This document shows positions 11,433-23,841 of a DNA stretch of 64,000 nt, in pieces; the first letter of the stretch is position 1, and the number at the start of each line of letters is the position of its first letter. Below the pieces are notes generated by a model. It saw only the letters and a program-made list of their open reading frames with translations, was not told where the DNA came from and did no database searches. The stretch is from Mimachlamys varia. Its lineage: Eukaryota > Mollusca > Bivalvia > Pectinida > Pectinidae. The translations under genes and the position numbers were made by a program. The DNA is taken from the NCBI GenBank assembly GCA_947623455.1, contig OX392532.1, positions 24,898,792 to 24,962,791 of the forward strand. The letters run 5' to 3'.

Positions 11433-13498
11433 TTATTCAACACTGTATGTATATAGACACTTGAATTTTCATATTATATGTTTTTATGTATTCCTACATC
11501 TGATTTTTAAAGTAGAAATTGAGAAATTCTGCAAATTATATCAAAACAGAATATTTGAAAAATCAGTTATAATTAAGTGCAAAACATGAAAGATTTGAAT
11601 TTGTCAGGGATCATTAATAAAGTATGGAAAATCAGTGAAGATGAGTTTATAAAGAGCCAATGGATTTGAAATTTGGGGAGGGGGGGCTTGTACATAGACT
11701 ATCATTTATGTTTTTGAAAGAAATTCATAAGTAAGAAGTGATATGGATTGGTCACATGTGTGCCTGAGTATAGTTAATTATGTGTAAATGTAATTCAGAT
11801 TAGTTTAGAACATCATTTCATCTATAATAACAGACAGTATTGCTTAAATTTCAATATTGTTTGCTATGGTCATCTAGTTTAAGAAACTCTATATTGAAAT
11901 TGAAAGGGGTTTGATTACAAAAAACAACAAACAACTGTTTCTGAGGGTGATAAGTTGTTGTTTGTGACAACTTTGTCCGAGCACCACCGACGGGGAGATT
12001 CCCTCTAGGTAGTCATCTATATATGTAGCTTATTATATTTGGTACATATATGTTGGTATTTGAATTTTGTCTTTGATTTCAAAAAGTGTCCTCAAATGAA
12101 ATGTCTTTTCTTCCCAACACAGATGGTCTTGAGGTTGATTGTCTCCCCTACCCTGACCCAAGCAGTGTGATGGACCAAGTTCACCTTTCTTGAAGTTGGA
12201 CTTTGCGGTCTTTGTGTATGCTGTCTCAGTGCTGTTTAACCAACAGTTAAAGTTGTCTCTCCTTGGGGTCACAGGCATATGCTTTTAAATACAATACAGA
12301 GAAGTGGACACAGATTAGTCTGGACCAAAGGACCCAGCACTTATAGACGGGTAGCTGTCATCAGATTTGTTTGGATAGGCTGTCAACACCAAGAACCCAG
12401 GCTTCTTCTCGGACACTTTAACATACCTGCTGGAGCTTGAACATTAAGTGGAGTTTTGTGACAAGCCAACTAGTGTCCAAGGAGTTAACATCACCCAACA
12501 AAAATGACATGGCTGGAAGACAAGAATGGTAGTGGAAGTTAACCACCTGAATGGGAATGCTGATCCGAGCACCATCTGAATTGCTGGGTGAATGGTATAA
12601 CAGCACATTATTTGGGAGTGCTAAGACACTAAGTATGAATGCCTTACAGGGAATGAGTGTGGGTGTCAAGAAAGCAGCCCCTAGGTAGTGGATATTAGCA
12701 CGCACATTAAAAAACAAGTGGTGCTGAACTGGTACTTTGCTGAGAGGAAAAAGCTATGATGTCAACTATCCTTGAGGTCACCCTGACAGCACAGGAGCAG
12801 CAAGCCTTGGGTGTGTCCATGAGTGGTCATACAGTTTTAGTGGTCAGTTGTCTATGTGATTATAGGCTCTAAAGCATTTTTTGAAATCATAGAGACTGAA
12901 TAAAGGTTAAGGCACAGTTTAAATGTTGTATTTTTTGAAAAATTTAAAAATTTAAAAATTTGATTTAAATTCTTCAAACTTAATTGAAGTTTAATATTGT
13001 GATGTAAACACTTTATTTGAGAATGTGAAAATAGTATTCTACATAATAAATCACTTTACAGAAATGAAATATCATCATTTTTTCAAAAGATATGACATTT
13101 TTCCTGACCCTTGTAGCTAGAAATTTGTGAAGAAAATGTCTGTCCAACTAATACAAAATTACAGCATGACAGTGGTTTTTAAATTTGTCATAACTTCTAT
13201 CTCATATGTCATATAATGATGTGGTTTTCACCAAAAAGTTTCAAATTGCCTACAGTTTAAGGAAATATTAACTTTGCAAAATCAAAAAATGGAAAGTCCT
13301 ATAATATGAATGGTCTAAAAATACATGTTTTTCTTTCTCAGATCCATGTTTTTGGACAGATTTTGATGAAATTTGGCAGGATTACCCTATGTAGCATGTC
13401 TGATATTTTGAAACTAATAATTATAATTTAGATGAGCAAGTTAAATTAAATTAGAAATTGAAGTTTTAATTAATTTCAAATTTTAAATTTTAGGTTTT
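11433..13498. repeat. 2.06-kb dispersed/tandem unit, copy A
   Basis: It runs from attcaacactgtatgtatat to ttaaattttaggttttt. Copies B (16420) and C (18483) follow the same order: a tttcttcccaacacagatgg block (12110), a ctgatccgagcaccatctga block (12558), a gtggtgctgaactggtactt block (12718) and the gatccatgtttttggacaga block near the end. B and C abut directly, so the unit is tandemly duplicated; A and B are separated only by the insertion at 13499-16419. Copy A has a frame-breaking change near 12157 in the short coding-like segment that B and C keep open. Confidence 0.85.
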
Positions 13499-16419
13499 TA
13501 GCTCACCTGGCCCGATGGGCCAAGTGAGCTTATGTGATGGTGCAGCGTCCGTCGTCCGTCCGTCCTGCATCCGTCAACTTTTTCCTTTAAAAGACTTCTT
13601 CTAAAATACTGAAAGGCCCAGTGACATGAAATTTGGCTGGTAGATTTCTTTGAAGGAGCTGAACAAAGTTTGCGAAAAAAAATCACTTTGACCTAATTTC
13701 AAGGTCACAGGGGTCAAAAATAACGAAACTTTCAAACAACTTCTTCTAAAATACCATCAGGCATAGAGACTTCATATTTGACCAGTAGCTTCCTTGGATG
13801 AAGCCAAAGAAAGTTTGCGAAAAGAAATGACCTTGACCAATATTCAAGGTCACAGTGAGGTTAAATCTATTTTAACCTTTAAACGACTTCTTCTAATAAA
13901 CCAAAATCCCTAGAAGTATGATATTTGGCTAAAATGTTCCTTGGATGAAGCCCGACAAAGTTTGTGAAAAGAAATGACCTTGACCTATATTCAAGGTCAC
14001 AGGGGTCAAATCTGTTGAAACATTCAAACGACTTCTTCTGAAATACCAACAGTGATAGAAACATGATATTTGGCTAAAAGGTTCCTTGGAAGAAACCAGA
14101 CAAAGTTTGCGAAAAGAAATGACCTTGACTTATATTCAAGGTCACAGGGGTCAAATCTCTTAAAACATTCAAACGACTTCTTCTGAATTACCAAAAGCCC
14201 TAGAAGCATGATATTTCGCTGAAAGGTTTCTTTGATGAAGCCTGACAAAGTTTGCGAAAGGAAATGACCTTGATCTTTATTTAAGGTCACAAGGGTCAGA
14301 TCTGTTAAAAACTTTAAACGACTTCTCCTGAAGTACCAAAAGCCCTAGAAACATGGTATTTGGCTGAAAGGTTCTTTGGATGAAGCCTGACAAAGTTTGC
14401 GAAAAGAACTGACCTTGACTTATATTCAAGGTCACAAGGGTCAAATCTGTTAAAACCTTTAAACAACTTCTTCTGAAATACCAAAAGCCATAGAAGCATG
14501 ATATTTGGCTGAAAGGTTCCTTGAATGAAGCCCGACAAAGTTTGTGAAAAGAAATGACCTTGACCTATATTCAAGGTCACAGGGGTCAAATCTGTTAAAA
14601 CATTCAAACCACTTCTTCTGAAATACCAAAAGTGATAGAAACATGATATTTGGCTAAAAGGTTCCTTGGAAGAAACCAGACAAAGTTTGTGAAAAGAAAT
14701 GACCTTGACCTATATTAAAGGTCACAGGGATCAAATCTCTTAAAACATTCAAACGACTTCTTCTGAATTACCAAAAGCCCTAGAAGCATGATATTTGGCT
14801 GAAAGGTTTCTTTGATGAAGCCCGACAAAGTTTGCGAAAGGAAATGACCTTGATCTTTATTTAAGGTCACAAGGGTCAGATCTGTTAAAAACTTTAAACG
14901 ACTTCTCCTGAAGTACCAAAAGCCCTAGAAACATGGTATTTGGCTGAAAGGTTCTTTGGATGAAGCCTGACAAAGTTTGCGAAAAGAACTGACCTTGACT
15001 TATATTCAAGGTCACAAGGGTCAAATCTGTTAAAACCTTTAAACAACTTCTTCTGAAATACCAAAAGCCATAGAAGCATGATATTTGGCTGAAAGGTTCC
15101 TTGAATGAAGCCCGACAAAGTTTGTGAAAAGAAATGACCTTGACCTATATTCAAGGTCACAGGGGTCAAATCTGTTAAAACATTCAAACCACTTCTTCTG
15201 AAATACCAAAAGTGATAGAAACATGATATTTGGCTAAAAGGTTCCTTGGAAGAAACCAGACAAAGTTTGTGAAAAGAAATGACCTTGACCTATATTAAAG
15301 GTCACAGGGATCAAATCTCTTAAAACATTCAAACGACTTCTTCTGAATTACCAAAAGCCCTAGAAGCATGATATTTGGCTGAAAGGTTTCTTTGATGAAG
15401 CCCGACAAAGTTTGCGAAAGGAAATGACCTTGATCTTTATTTAAGGTCACAAGGGTCAGATCTGTTAAAAACTTTAAACGACTTCTCCTGAAGTACCAAA
15501 AGCCCTAGAAACATGGTATTTGGCTGAAAGGTTCTTTGGATGAAGCCTGACAAAGTTTGCGAAAAGAACTGACCTTGACTTATATTCAAGGTCACAAGGG
15601 TCAAATCTGTTAAAACCTTTAAACAACTTCTTCTGAAATACCAAAAGCCCTAGAAGCATGATATTTGGCTGAAAGGTTCCTTGAATGAAGCCCGACAAAG
15701 TTTGCGAAAAGAACTGACCTTGACTTATATTCAAGGTCACAGGGGTCAAATATGTTAAACCTTTCAAACCACTTCTTCTAAAGTACCAAAAGCCCTAGAA
15801 GCATGATATTTGGCTGAAAGCTTCCTTGGATGAAGCCCAACAAAGGTTGTGAAAGGAAATGACCTTGGCCTATATTCAAGGTCACAGGGGTCAAATCTCT
15901 TAAAACATTCAAACGACCTCTTCTGAATTACAAAAAGCCCTAGAAGCATGATATTTGGCTGAAAGTTTTCTTGGATGAAGCCTGACAAAGTTTGCGAAAA
16001 GAAATGAGCTTGACTTATATTTAAGGTCACAAGGGTCAAATCTGTTAAAACCTTTAAATGACTTCTTCTGAAATACCAAAAGCCCTAGAAGCTTGATATT
16101 TGGAAAGGAAAATGAGCTTGACCCATATTAAAGGTCACAGTGGTCAAATCGGTTAAAAGCTTTGAGCGACTTCTTCTGATAAACCCAAATACCTAGAGAC
16201 ATGATATTTGGTTGGTAGCATCCTGGGATGAAGCCAAACAAAATTTGAAAATGAAAATGATGTTGTCTTATAAGGTCACAGGGGTAAAATATGTTTAAAT
16301 CTTAACATGTTCTTCTAAATGTCTTACAGTAAAAGATTTTAGGGGACTTTAGGGTTACACTATAATATAAGTCAGAGATTGATACCAGGTGGGCGATGCA
16401 GGCCCATTGGGCCTCTTGT
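13499..16419 (+). mobile_element. Hairpin-capped element with 145-bp internal tandem repeats
   Basis: The 5' hairpin agctcacctggcc cgat gggccaagtgagct lies at 13500-13530, followed by a cagcgtccgtcgtccgtccg block. About 17 tandem units of about 145 bp follow, with conserved blocks acttcttctgaaataccaaa, gatatttggctgaaaggttc, gacaaagtttgcgaaaagaa and accttgacctatattcaagg. The 3' end has a second hairpin (aggcccattgggcct) followed by cttgt. Four-unit blocks (580 bp) at about 14300-15680 are near-identical, a recent higher-order duplication. The element sits in a T run of the 2-kb unit with no target duplication; the unoccupied site is visible at about 18470-18487. Open frames on the minus strand recur with the 145/580-bp period and are not genes. 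The architecture fits a non-autonomous Helentron-type element; that is inference. Confidence 0.8.
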
Positions 16420-17021
16420 TTTTTATTCAACACTGTATGTATATAGACACTTGAATTTTCATATTATATGTTTTTATGTATTCCTACATTTGATTTTTAA
16501 AGTAAAACTTGAGAAATTCTGCAAATTATATCAAAACAGAATATTTGAAAAATCAGTTATAATTAAGTGCAAAACATGAAAGATTTGAATTTGGCAGGGA
16601 TCATTAATAAAGTATGGAAAATCAGTTAAGATGAGGTTTTAAAGAGCCAATGGATTTGAAATTTGGGGAGTGGGGGCTTGTACATAGACTATCATTTATG
16701 TTTTTGAAAGAAATTCATAAGTAAGAAGTGATATGGATTGGTCACATGTGTGCCTGAATAGTTAATTATGTGTAAATGTAATTCAGATTAGTTTAGAACA
16801 TCATTTCATCTATAATAACAGGCAGTATTGCTTAAATTTCAATATTGTTTTCTATGGTAATCTAGTTTAAGAAACTCTATGTTGAAATTGAAAGGGGTTT
16901 GATTACAAAAGACAACAAACAACTGTTTCTGAGGGTATAAGTTGTTGTTTGTGACAACTTTGTCCGAGCACCACTGACGGGGAGATTCCCTCTAGGTAGT
17001 CATCTATATATGTAGCTTATT

Positions 17022-17270
17022 ATGTTTGGTACATATATGTTGGTATTTGAATTTTGTCTTGGATTTCAAAAAGTGTCCTCAAATGAAATGTCTTTTCTTC
17101 TCAATACAGATGGTCTTGAGGTTGATTGTCTCCCCTACCCTGACCTGATGCAGTGTGATGGACCAAGCTCACCTTTCTTGAAGTTGGACTTTGCGGCCTT
17201 TGTGTGTGCTGTCTCAGTGCTGTTTAACCAACAGTTAAAGTTTTCTCTCCTTGGGGTCACAGGCATATGA
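17022..17270 (+). other. Unidentified coding-like segment in unit B
   Basis: An 82-codon open frame ends LLGVTGI-stop and contains DGLEVDCLPYPDLMQCDG. Copy C keeps the same frame from 19138 to 19335, while copy A is broken by a substitution/indel near 12157. A possible acceptor (tctcaatacag) precedes the aspartate codon at 17110. I do not recognise the family. It may be a piece of a host exon or transposon gene carried inside the repeat. Confidence 0.25.
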
Positions 17271-17541
17271 TTTTAAATACAATACAGAGAAGTGGACACA
17301 GATAAGTCTGGACCAAAGGACCCAGCACTTATAGACAGATAGCTGTCATCAGATTTGTTTGGATAGGCTGTCAGCACCAATTAGGACCCAGGCTTCTTCT
17401 CGGACACTTAATCATACCTGCTGGAGCTTGAACATTAAGTGGAGTTTTGTGACAAGACAACTAGTGTCCAAGGAGTTAACATCACCCAACAAAAATGACA
17501 TGGCTGGAAGACAAGAATGGTAGAGGAAGTTAACCACCTGA

Positions 17542-17718
17542 ATGGGAATGCTGATCCGAGCACCATCTGAATTGCTGGGTGAATGGTATAACAGCACATT
17601 ATTTGGGAGTGCTAAGACACTAAGTATGAATGCCTTACAGGGAATGAGTGTGGGTGTCAAGAAAGCAGCCCCTAGGAAGTGGATACTAGCATGTACATTC
17701 AAAAACAAGTGGTGCTGA
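17542..17718 (+). other. Second coding-like segment in unit B
   Basis: A 59-codon frame starts MGMLIRAPSELLGEWYNS and ends RTF/CTFKNKWC-stop. It is kept in copies A and B (with a stop from tag at 12674 in A) and is split in C by the insertion at 19691-20462. The peptide GMLIRA also occurs at 59590 in the decayed region near 59.6 kb. Family unknown. The opposite strand is open too (17412-17708), and I cannot decide between them with confidence. Confidence 0.25.
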
Positions 17719-18482
17719 ACTGGTACTTTGCTGAGAGGAAAAAGCTATGATGTCAACTATCCTTGAGGTCACCATGACAGCACAGGAGCAGCAAGCCTTG
17801 GGTGTGTCTATGAGTGGTCATACAGTTTTAGTGGTCAGTTGTCTATGTGATTATAGGTTCTAAAGCAATTTTTGAAATCATAGACACTGAATAAAGGTTA
17901 AGGCACAGTTCAAATGTTGTATTTTTTGAAAAAAATTAAAATTTTTAAAATTTGATTTAAATTCTTCAAACTTAATTGAAGTTTAATATTGTGATGTAAA
18001 CACTTTATTTGAGAATGTGAAAATAGTATTCTACATAATAAATCACTTTACAGAAATGAAATATCATCATTTTTCAAAAGATATGACATTTTTCCTAACT
18101 CTTGTAGCTAGAAATTTGTGAAGAAAATGTCTGTCCAACTAACACAAAATTACAGCATGATAGTGGTTTTTAAATTTGTCATAACTTCTGTCTTATATGT
18201 CCTATAATGATGTGGTTTTCACCAAAAAGTTTCAAATTGCCTACAGTTTAAGGAAATATTAACTTTGCAAAATCAAAATTTGTTAAGTCCTATAATATGA
18301 ATGGTCTAAAAAAAAAATGTTTTTCTTTCTCAGATCCATGTTTTTGGACAGATTTTGATGAAATTTAGCAGGATTACCCTATGTAGCATGTCTGATATTT
18401 TGAACTAATAATTTAGATAAGCAAGTTAAAATAAATAAGAAATTGAAGTTTTAAATAATTTCAAATTTTAAATTTTAGTGGT

Positions 18483-21058
18483 TTTTTTTATTCAACACTG
18501 TATGTATATAGACACTTGAATTTTCATATTATATGTTTTTATGTATTCCTACATCTGATTTTTAAAGTAAAAATTGAGAAATTCTGCAAATTCTATCAAA
18601 ACAGAAAATTTGAAAAATCAGTTATAATTAAGTGCAAAACATGAAAGATTTGAATTCGGCAGGGATCATTAATAAAGTATGGAAAATCAGTTAAGATGAG
18701 TTTTTAAAGAGCCAATGGATTTGAAATTTGGGGAGTGGGGGCTTGTACATAGACTATCATTTATGTTTTTGAAAGTAATTCATAAGTAATAGGTGATATG
18801 GATTGGTCACATGTGTGCCTGAGTAGTTAATTATGTGTAAATGTAATTCAGATTAGTTTAGAACATCATTTCATCTATAATAACAGGCAGTATTGCTTAA
18901 ATTTCAATATTGTTTTCTATGGTAATCTAGTTTAAGAAACTCTATGTAGAAATTGAAAGAGGTTTGATTACAAAAAACAACAAACAACTGTTTCTGAGGG
19001 TATAAGTTGTTGTTTGTGACAACTTTGTCCGAGCACCACCGACGGGGAGATTCCCTCTAGGTAGTCATCTATATATGTAGCTTATTATATTTGGTACATA
19101 TATGTTGGTATTTGAATTTTGTCTTTGATTTCAAAAAGTGTCCTCAAATGAAATGTCTTTTCTTCTCAATACAGGTGGTCTTGAGGTTGATTGTCTCCCC
19201 TACCCTGACCTGATGCAGTGTGATGGACCAAGCTCACCTTTCTTGAAGTTGGACTTTGCGGCCTTTGTGTGTGCTGTCTCAGTGCTGTTTAACCAACAGT
19301 TAAAGTTTTCTCTCCTTGGGGTCACAGGCATATGATTTTAAATACAATACAGAGAAGTGGACACAGATTAGTCTGGACCAAAGGACCCAGCACTTATAGA
19401 CAGATAGCTGTCATTGTGAGATTTGTGTAGTTAGGCTGTTAGCACCAATTAGGACCCAGGCTTCTTCTCGGACACTTTAACATACCTGCTTGAGCTTGAG
19501 CATTAAGTGGAGTTTTGTGACAAGACAACTAGTGTCCAAGGATTTAACAGCACGCAACAAAAATGACATGGCTGGAAGACAAGAATGGTAGTGAAAGTTA
19601 ACCACCTGAAAGGGAATGCTGATCCGAGCACCATCTGAATAGCTGGGTGAATGGTATAACAGCACATTATTTGGGAGTGCTAAGACACTAATATATTTAC
19701 ATCTCTCCCTTCTTGTGCTTAATAAACTTGACTGCGAATATATTAGCGTATACGCAGTGAAAAAAGGCTTGGCGGATTGATATTTGTTCAAATATGGCGT
19801 CGTTCACGCTTCAGAAAAATAACTATTCGCTGTCGGCCATTGTTTGGTTCCTTCAAGATTTTGAAACATGGAACATATATTGAATCAATTTCCTGTAATT
19901 AAACAATAAATTGTTTCTAGCAAACTTTTGATTCGTAATGATGCGCATTCGAAACTCTTTGACGGGAATGCAAACATGGCGGCGCCCTGCAGTTGTGACG
20001 TCTGACGTCGGACCGCGTCACAACCAGATAACTGTGTCAATGCGTGTACATAACGACCGTTATGAATAAAGGAATAAATTCGACATGCTAATAGTATTAT
20101 TTAATTCCAAATTTACATATGATGTTATGAAGAAAAATAATGTTGTTCACTGTGTATTTTCTAAATTTACCAATATATTGATGAAATCCGATGGGACTAT
20201 ATTATCTTAGCAACCACGGCCATCGTAGTTACCATCTTAGCAACCCGCTTCGAATGTTTTTTTTTCTTCGTATAGCACTTGAAAATTAATAGTGGTGTAA
20301 ATATAAGGATTGTACCTCATTTTGACTGTGTATACGGTAGTTTGCCCGCAGTTGGCAACGAACATATCCACTATGGAGCGCTAACGGGCACCATATAATA
20401 TGTTCATTGCCAACTGCGGGCATACTACCGTATACGCAGTCAGAATGAGGTACAATCCTTATATGAATACCTTACAGGGAATGAGTTTGGGTGTCAAGAA
20501 TTTTAGCAGCCCCTAGGAAGTGGATACTAGCACGCACATTCCAAAACAAGTGGTGCTGAACTGGTACTTTGCTGAGAGGAAAAAGCTATATGCTGTCAAC
20601 TATCCTTGAGGTCACCTAAATGACAGCACAGCAGCAGCAAGCCTTGGGTGTGTCCATGAGTGGTCATACAGTTTTAGTGGTCAGTCGTCTATGTGATTAC
20701 AGGTTCAAGAGCATTGTGTAGTCATGGAGACTACACAATTGAAGTTAAATATTGTGATGTAAACACTTTATTTGAGGATGTGAAAATATTATTCTACATC
20801 ATAAATCACTTTACAGTATTGAAATATCATCTTTTTTTCAAAATATAAGACGTTTTTCCTGACCCTTGTAGAAAGAAATTCGTGAAGGAAATGTCTGTCC
20901 ATCTTAGCACAAAATTACAGCATGATAGGGATTTTTTAATTTGTCATAACTTCTGTCTTATATGTCCTAAATTGATGCGGTTTTCACCAAAAAGTTTCAA
21001 ATTACTTACAGTTAAAGGAAATATTAATTTTTCAAAATCAAAAAAAGTTAAGTCCTAT
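18483..21058. repeat. 2.06-kb unit, copy C, interrupted
   Basis: Colinear with A and B but interrupted at 19691-20462 and truncated at 21058 by the terminal-inverted-repeat element. The unit sequence resumes after the first insertion with gaataccttacagggaatga (20464). More substitutions are visible than between A and B. Confidence 0.85.
19691..20462. mobile_element. Insertion in unit C with a long terminal hairpin
   Basis: Comparison with A (acactaagtatgaatgcc) shows about 770 bp inserted between acactaa and tatgaatacc, possibly with a TAT target duplication. The right end is a near-perfect hairpin: arms 20299-20367 and 20395-20463 (ataaggattgtacctcattt, gtatacggtagtttgcccgc) around a loop of about 28 bp. 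The interior (19800-20280) is GC-richer than its surroundings (ggcggcgccctgcagttgtg) and has no open frame. Confidence 0.65.
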
Positions 21059-21516
21059 AATAGGACTTAGACCACAATTAAATGCTCCGGGTTCAGTACA
21101 CAAGAATGAAGTCCCTTAGAAATCTAGGTGTTTTAGTAAAAACTATACTATGTCTGTAAGAACTTGGTATTTGTGTACAAGTTTGTTGTTGAAATATTCT
21201 TAAGATATCATTCTAACATTAACTTTGTAAATTGTTGATACTGTGCATGTTATTTTGGCACAGGCTTCTGTATGACAAGTCCTGTTTTTACCCCTACCCC
21301 CTGACCCTGAAGTTTATATTTGACGTTGATGACACATGCAGACGATTATTTCTAGAAAAAGGTCAACATGCTATGTTGAAATTTTAATATTTTACTCCCA
21401 AGATGTCGCTCTTGGCAGGTTAGAAAAGAAAGTTGGCTATTGGATTTTGGGAATTTGTTATAAAATTAAATGTTTCAATGAAACATATGGTGAAATTAAT
21501 TGTGGTCTTAATTAGT
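21059..21516. mobile_element. Non-autonomous terminal-inverted-repeat element, copy 2
   Basis: The left end ggacttagaccacaattaa and right end ttaattgtggtcttaattagtcc are inverted repeats, the right with a 4-bp insertion. The interior matches 6469-6882. It carries about 35 bp near its left end (atgctccgggttcagtacac) that the 6.5-kb copy lacks, so that copy is internally deleted or this one is a longer subfamily member. Confidence 0.7.
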
Positions 21517-22260
21517 CCATGGATAATTTGTTGAACATAAGCATTGGTATTTTTTTTAAAAATATTGTTGGGCGTATATGATTAAAGGACTTATTGTATG
21601 TAATAATGGTAATACAATCCTAATGACTGCCATTTCATGGAGATAACTCATGTCATGTCTCTATCTTTGTCCGTGTTTCCTTCAACCTTTCTGGCCAGTC
21701 AATATCATATCAATATATTGTTTTATGTCTTATACAGCTGCAATTTGGACTTTTTGTAGGCCACATCTGAATAATTAAGGATAACAAAGGATAATTATAG
21801 CTAATTTGAAATTGAATTTTTTTTTTTAATTTTTTTTTTTTTTTTTCAATTTAATCCTTTTTTAATATTTTTTCAAGCAATTTTTTCAGAAATGGCCTCA
21901 TAGACTGAATTGTGTATGAAGAGTAATAATCATATGTAACTGATGCAAATCTTAATCAGTATTATGTATGGTGATAGCGACTTACAAGTGAAACAAATAG
22001 AAATAACCATTATTCAAAACAATTCAATTAATAAATTTAATATGACGATGGTTATGGATTTGCAAAGTTTCCTGAATGAATCCTCACACAACTACGAGGA
22101 CTCCAGGTTCACTGAACCAAAATTTATAATGTACATGTGATATAAACAGAAAATAAGTTTCTGCTCAATTATGGATCACTTACATTTTCAATTTTGGTTT
22201 CTTATCCAAAATGGAGTGTACCCCCCTTTATGGTGTGTGCCCCGCTTTATGGAGTGTGGC
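21517..22260. other. AT-rich with poly-T tracts; no gene
   Basis: Long T runs lie at about 21815-21846. Nothing coding is supported. The end runs into a pyrimidine-rich lead and a run of about 16 C (22260-22276) next to the minisatellite. Confidence 0.5.
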
Positions 22261-22278
22261 CCCCCCCCCCCCCCCCTC

Positions 22279-23840
22279 TATACACTCTATACCACAGGGT
22301 CACTCTATCACGGGAGAGTCACACTCTATACCACAGGGTCACTCTATCACGGGAGAGTCACACTCTATACCACAAGGTCACTCTATCACGGGAGAGTCGC
22401 ACTCTATACCACAGGGTCACTCTATCACAGGAGAGTCACAATCTATACCACAGGGTCACTCTATCACGGGAGGGTCACACTCTATACCACAGGGTAACTC
22501 TATCACAGGAGAGTCACACTCTATACCACAGGGTCACACTCTATACCACAGGGTCACTCTATCACAGGAGAGTCACACTCCATACCACAGGGTCACACTC
22601 AATACCACAGGGTCACTCTTTCACAGGAGAGTCACACTCTATACCACAGGGTCACTCTATCACGGGAGGGTCACACTCTATACCACAGGATCACTCTGTT
22701 ATGGGAGAGTCACACTCTATACCACAGGGTCACTCTATCACGGGAGAGTCACACTCTATACCACAGGGTCAATCTATCACAGGAGTGTCACACTCTATAC
22801 CACAGGGTCACTCTTTCACAGGAGAGTCAAACTCTATACCGCAGGGTCACACTCTATACCACAGGGTCAATCTATCACAGGAGTGTCACACTCTATACCA
22901 CAGGGTCACTCTTTCACAGGAGAGTCACACTCTATACCACAGGGTCACTCTATCACAGGAGAGTCACACTCTATATCACAGGGTCACTCTATAACGGACC
23001 GGTCACGTTCTATACCACAGGGTCACTCTATAACGGGAGGGTCACACTCTATACATGTACCACAGGGTCACTCTATCACAGGAGAGTCACACTCTATACC
23101 ACAGGGTCACTCTATCACGTGAGGGTCACACTCTATACCACAGGGTCACTCTATCACGGGAGAGTCACACTCTATACCACAGGGTCGCTCTATCACGGGA
23201 GGGTCACACTCTACAACTATAGGATCATGCATGTAATCTGCCATGGGAGGTTCAAACTCTATGAAGGGAGTTCGAGGGTCACACTCTAAGAAGGGAGGGT
23301 CACACTCTATACCACAGGGTCACTCTATCACAGGAGGGTCACACTCTTTACCACAGGGTCACTCTATCACAGGAGAGTCACACTCTATACCACAGGGTCA
23401 CTCTATCACGCGAGGGTCACACTCTATACCACAGGGTCACTCTATCACGGGAGAGTCACACTCTATACCACAGGGTCACTCTATCACGGGAGGGTCACAC
23501 TCTACAACAATAGGATCATGCATGTAATCTGCCATGGGAGGTTCAAACTCTATGAAGGGAGTTCGAGGGTCACACTCTAAGAAGGGAGGGTCACACTCTA
23601 TACCACAGGGTCACTCTATCACAGGAGGGTCACACTCTATACCACAGGGTCACTCTATCACAGGAGGGTCACACTCTATACCACAGGGTCACTCCATCAC
23701 AGGAGAGTCACACTCTATACCACAGGGTCACTCTATCACGGGAGGGTCACACTCTATACCACAGGATCACTCTGTCATGGGAGGGTCACACTCTATCACA
23801 GGAGGGTCACACTCTACAACAACAGGATCATACATGTAAT
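22279..23840. repeat. 39-bp minisatellite with a nested higher-order repeat
   Basis: The repeating 39-bp unit combines ctctataccacagggtcac and tctatcacgggagagtcaca, with some 19-20-bp half units. From 23228 a block of about 291 bp starting gccatgggaggttcaaactc occurs twice (23228 and 23527). Because 39 is divisible by three, all forward frames stay open (for example 22211-23122, period 13 residues, SHSIPQGHSITGE type). That is arithmetic and not evidence for a protein. Confidence 0.95.
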
Positions 23841-23841
23841 C

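Larger units (their letters stand above)
16420..18482. repeat. 2.06-kb unit, copy B
   Basis: A full copy, colinear with A and C at well over 90% identity by eye, from ttttattcaacactgtatgt to the aaattttagtgg T run. It abuts copy C directly, with no intervening sequence. Confidence 0.9.

Noticed and set aside
13879..16039. Series of 61-97-codon minus-strand frames with RFDPCDLEY peptides
   Set aside because: They recur with the 145/580-bp repeat of a mobile element and appear in overlapping frames. They are by-products of the repeat.
22211..23122. 303-codon open frame with 13-residue repeats (HSIPQGHSITG type)
   Set aside because: It lies wholly in the 39-bp minisatellite. The period is a multiple of three, so all forward frames are open, and there is no splice, start or domain evidence.
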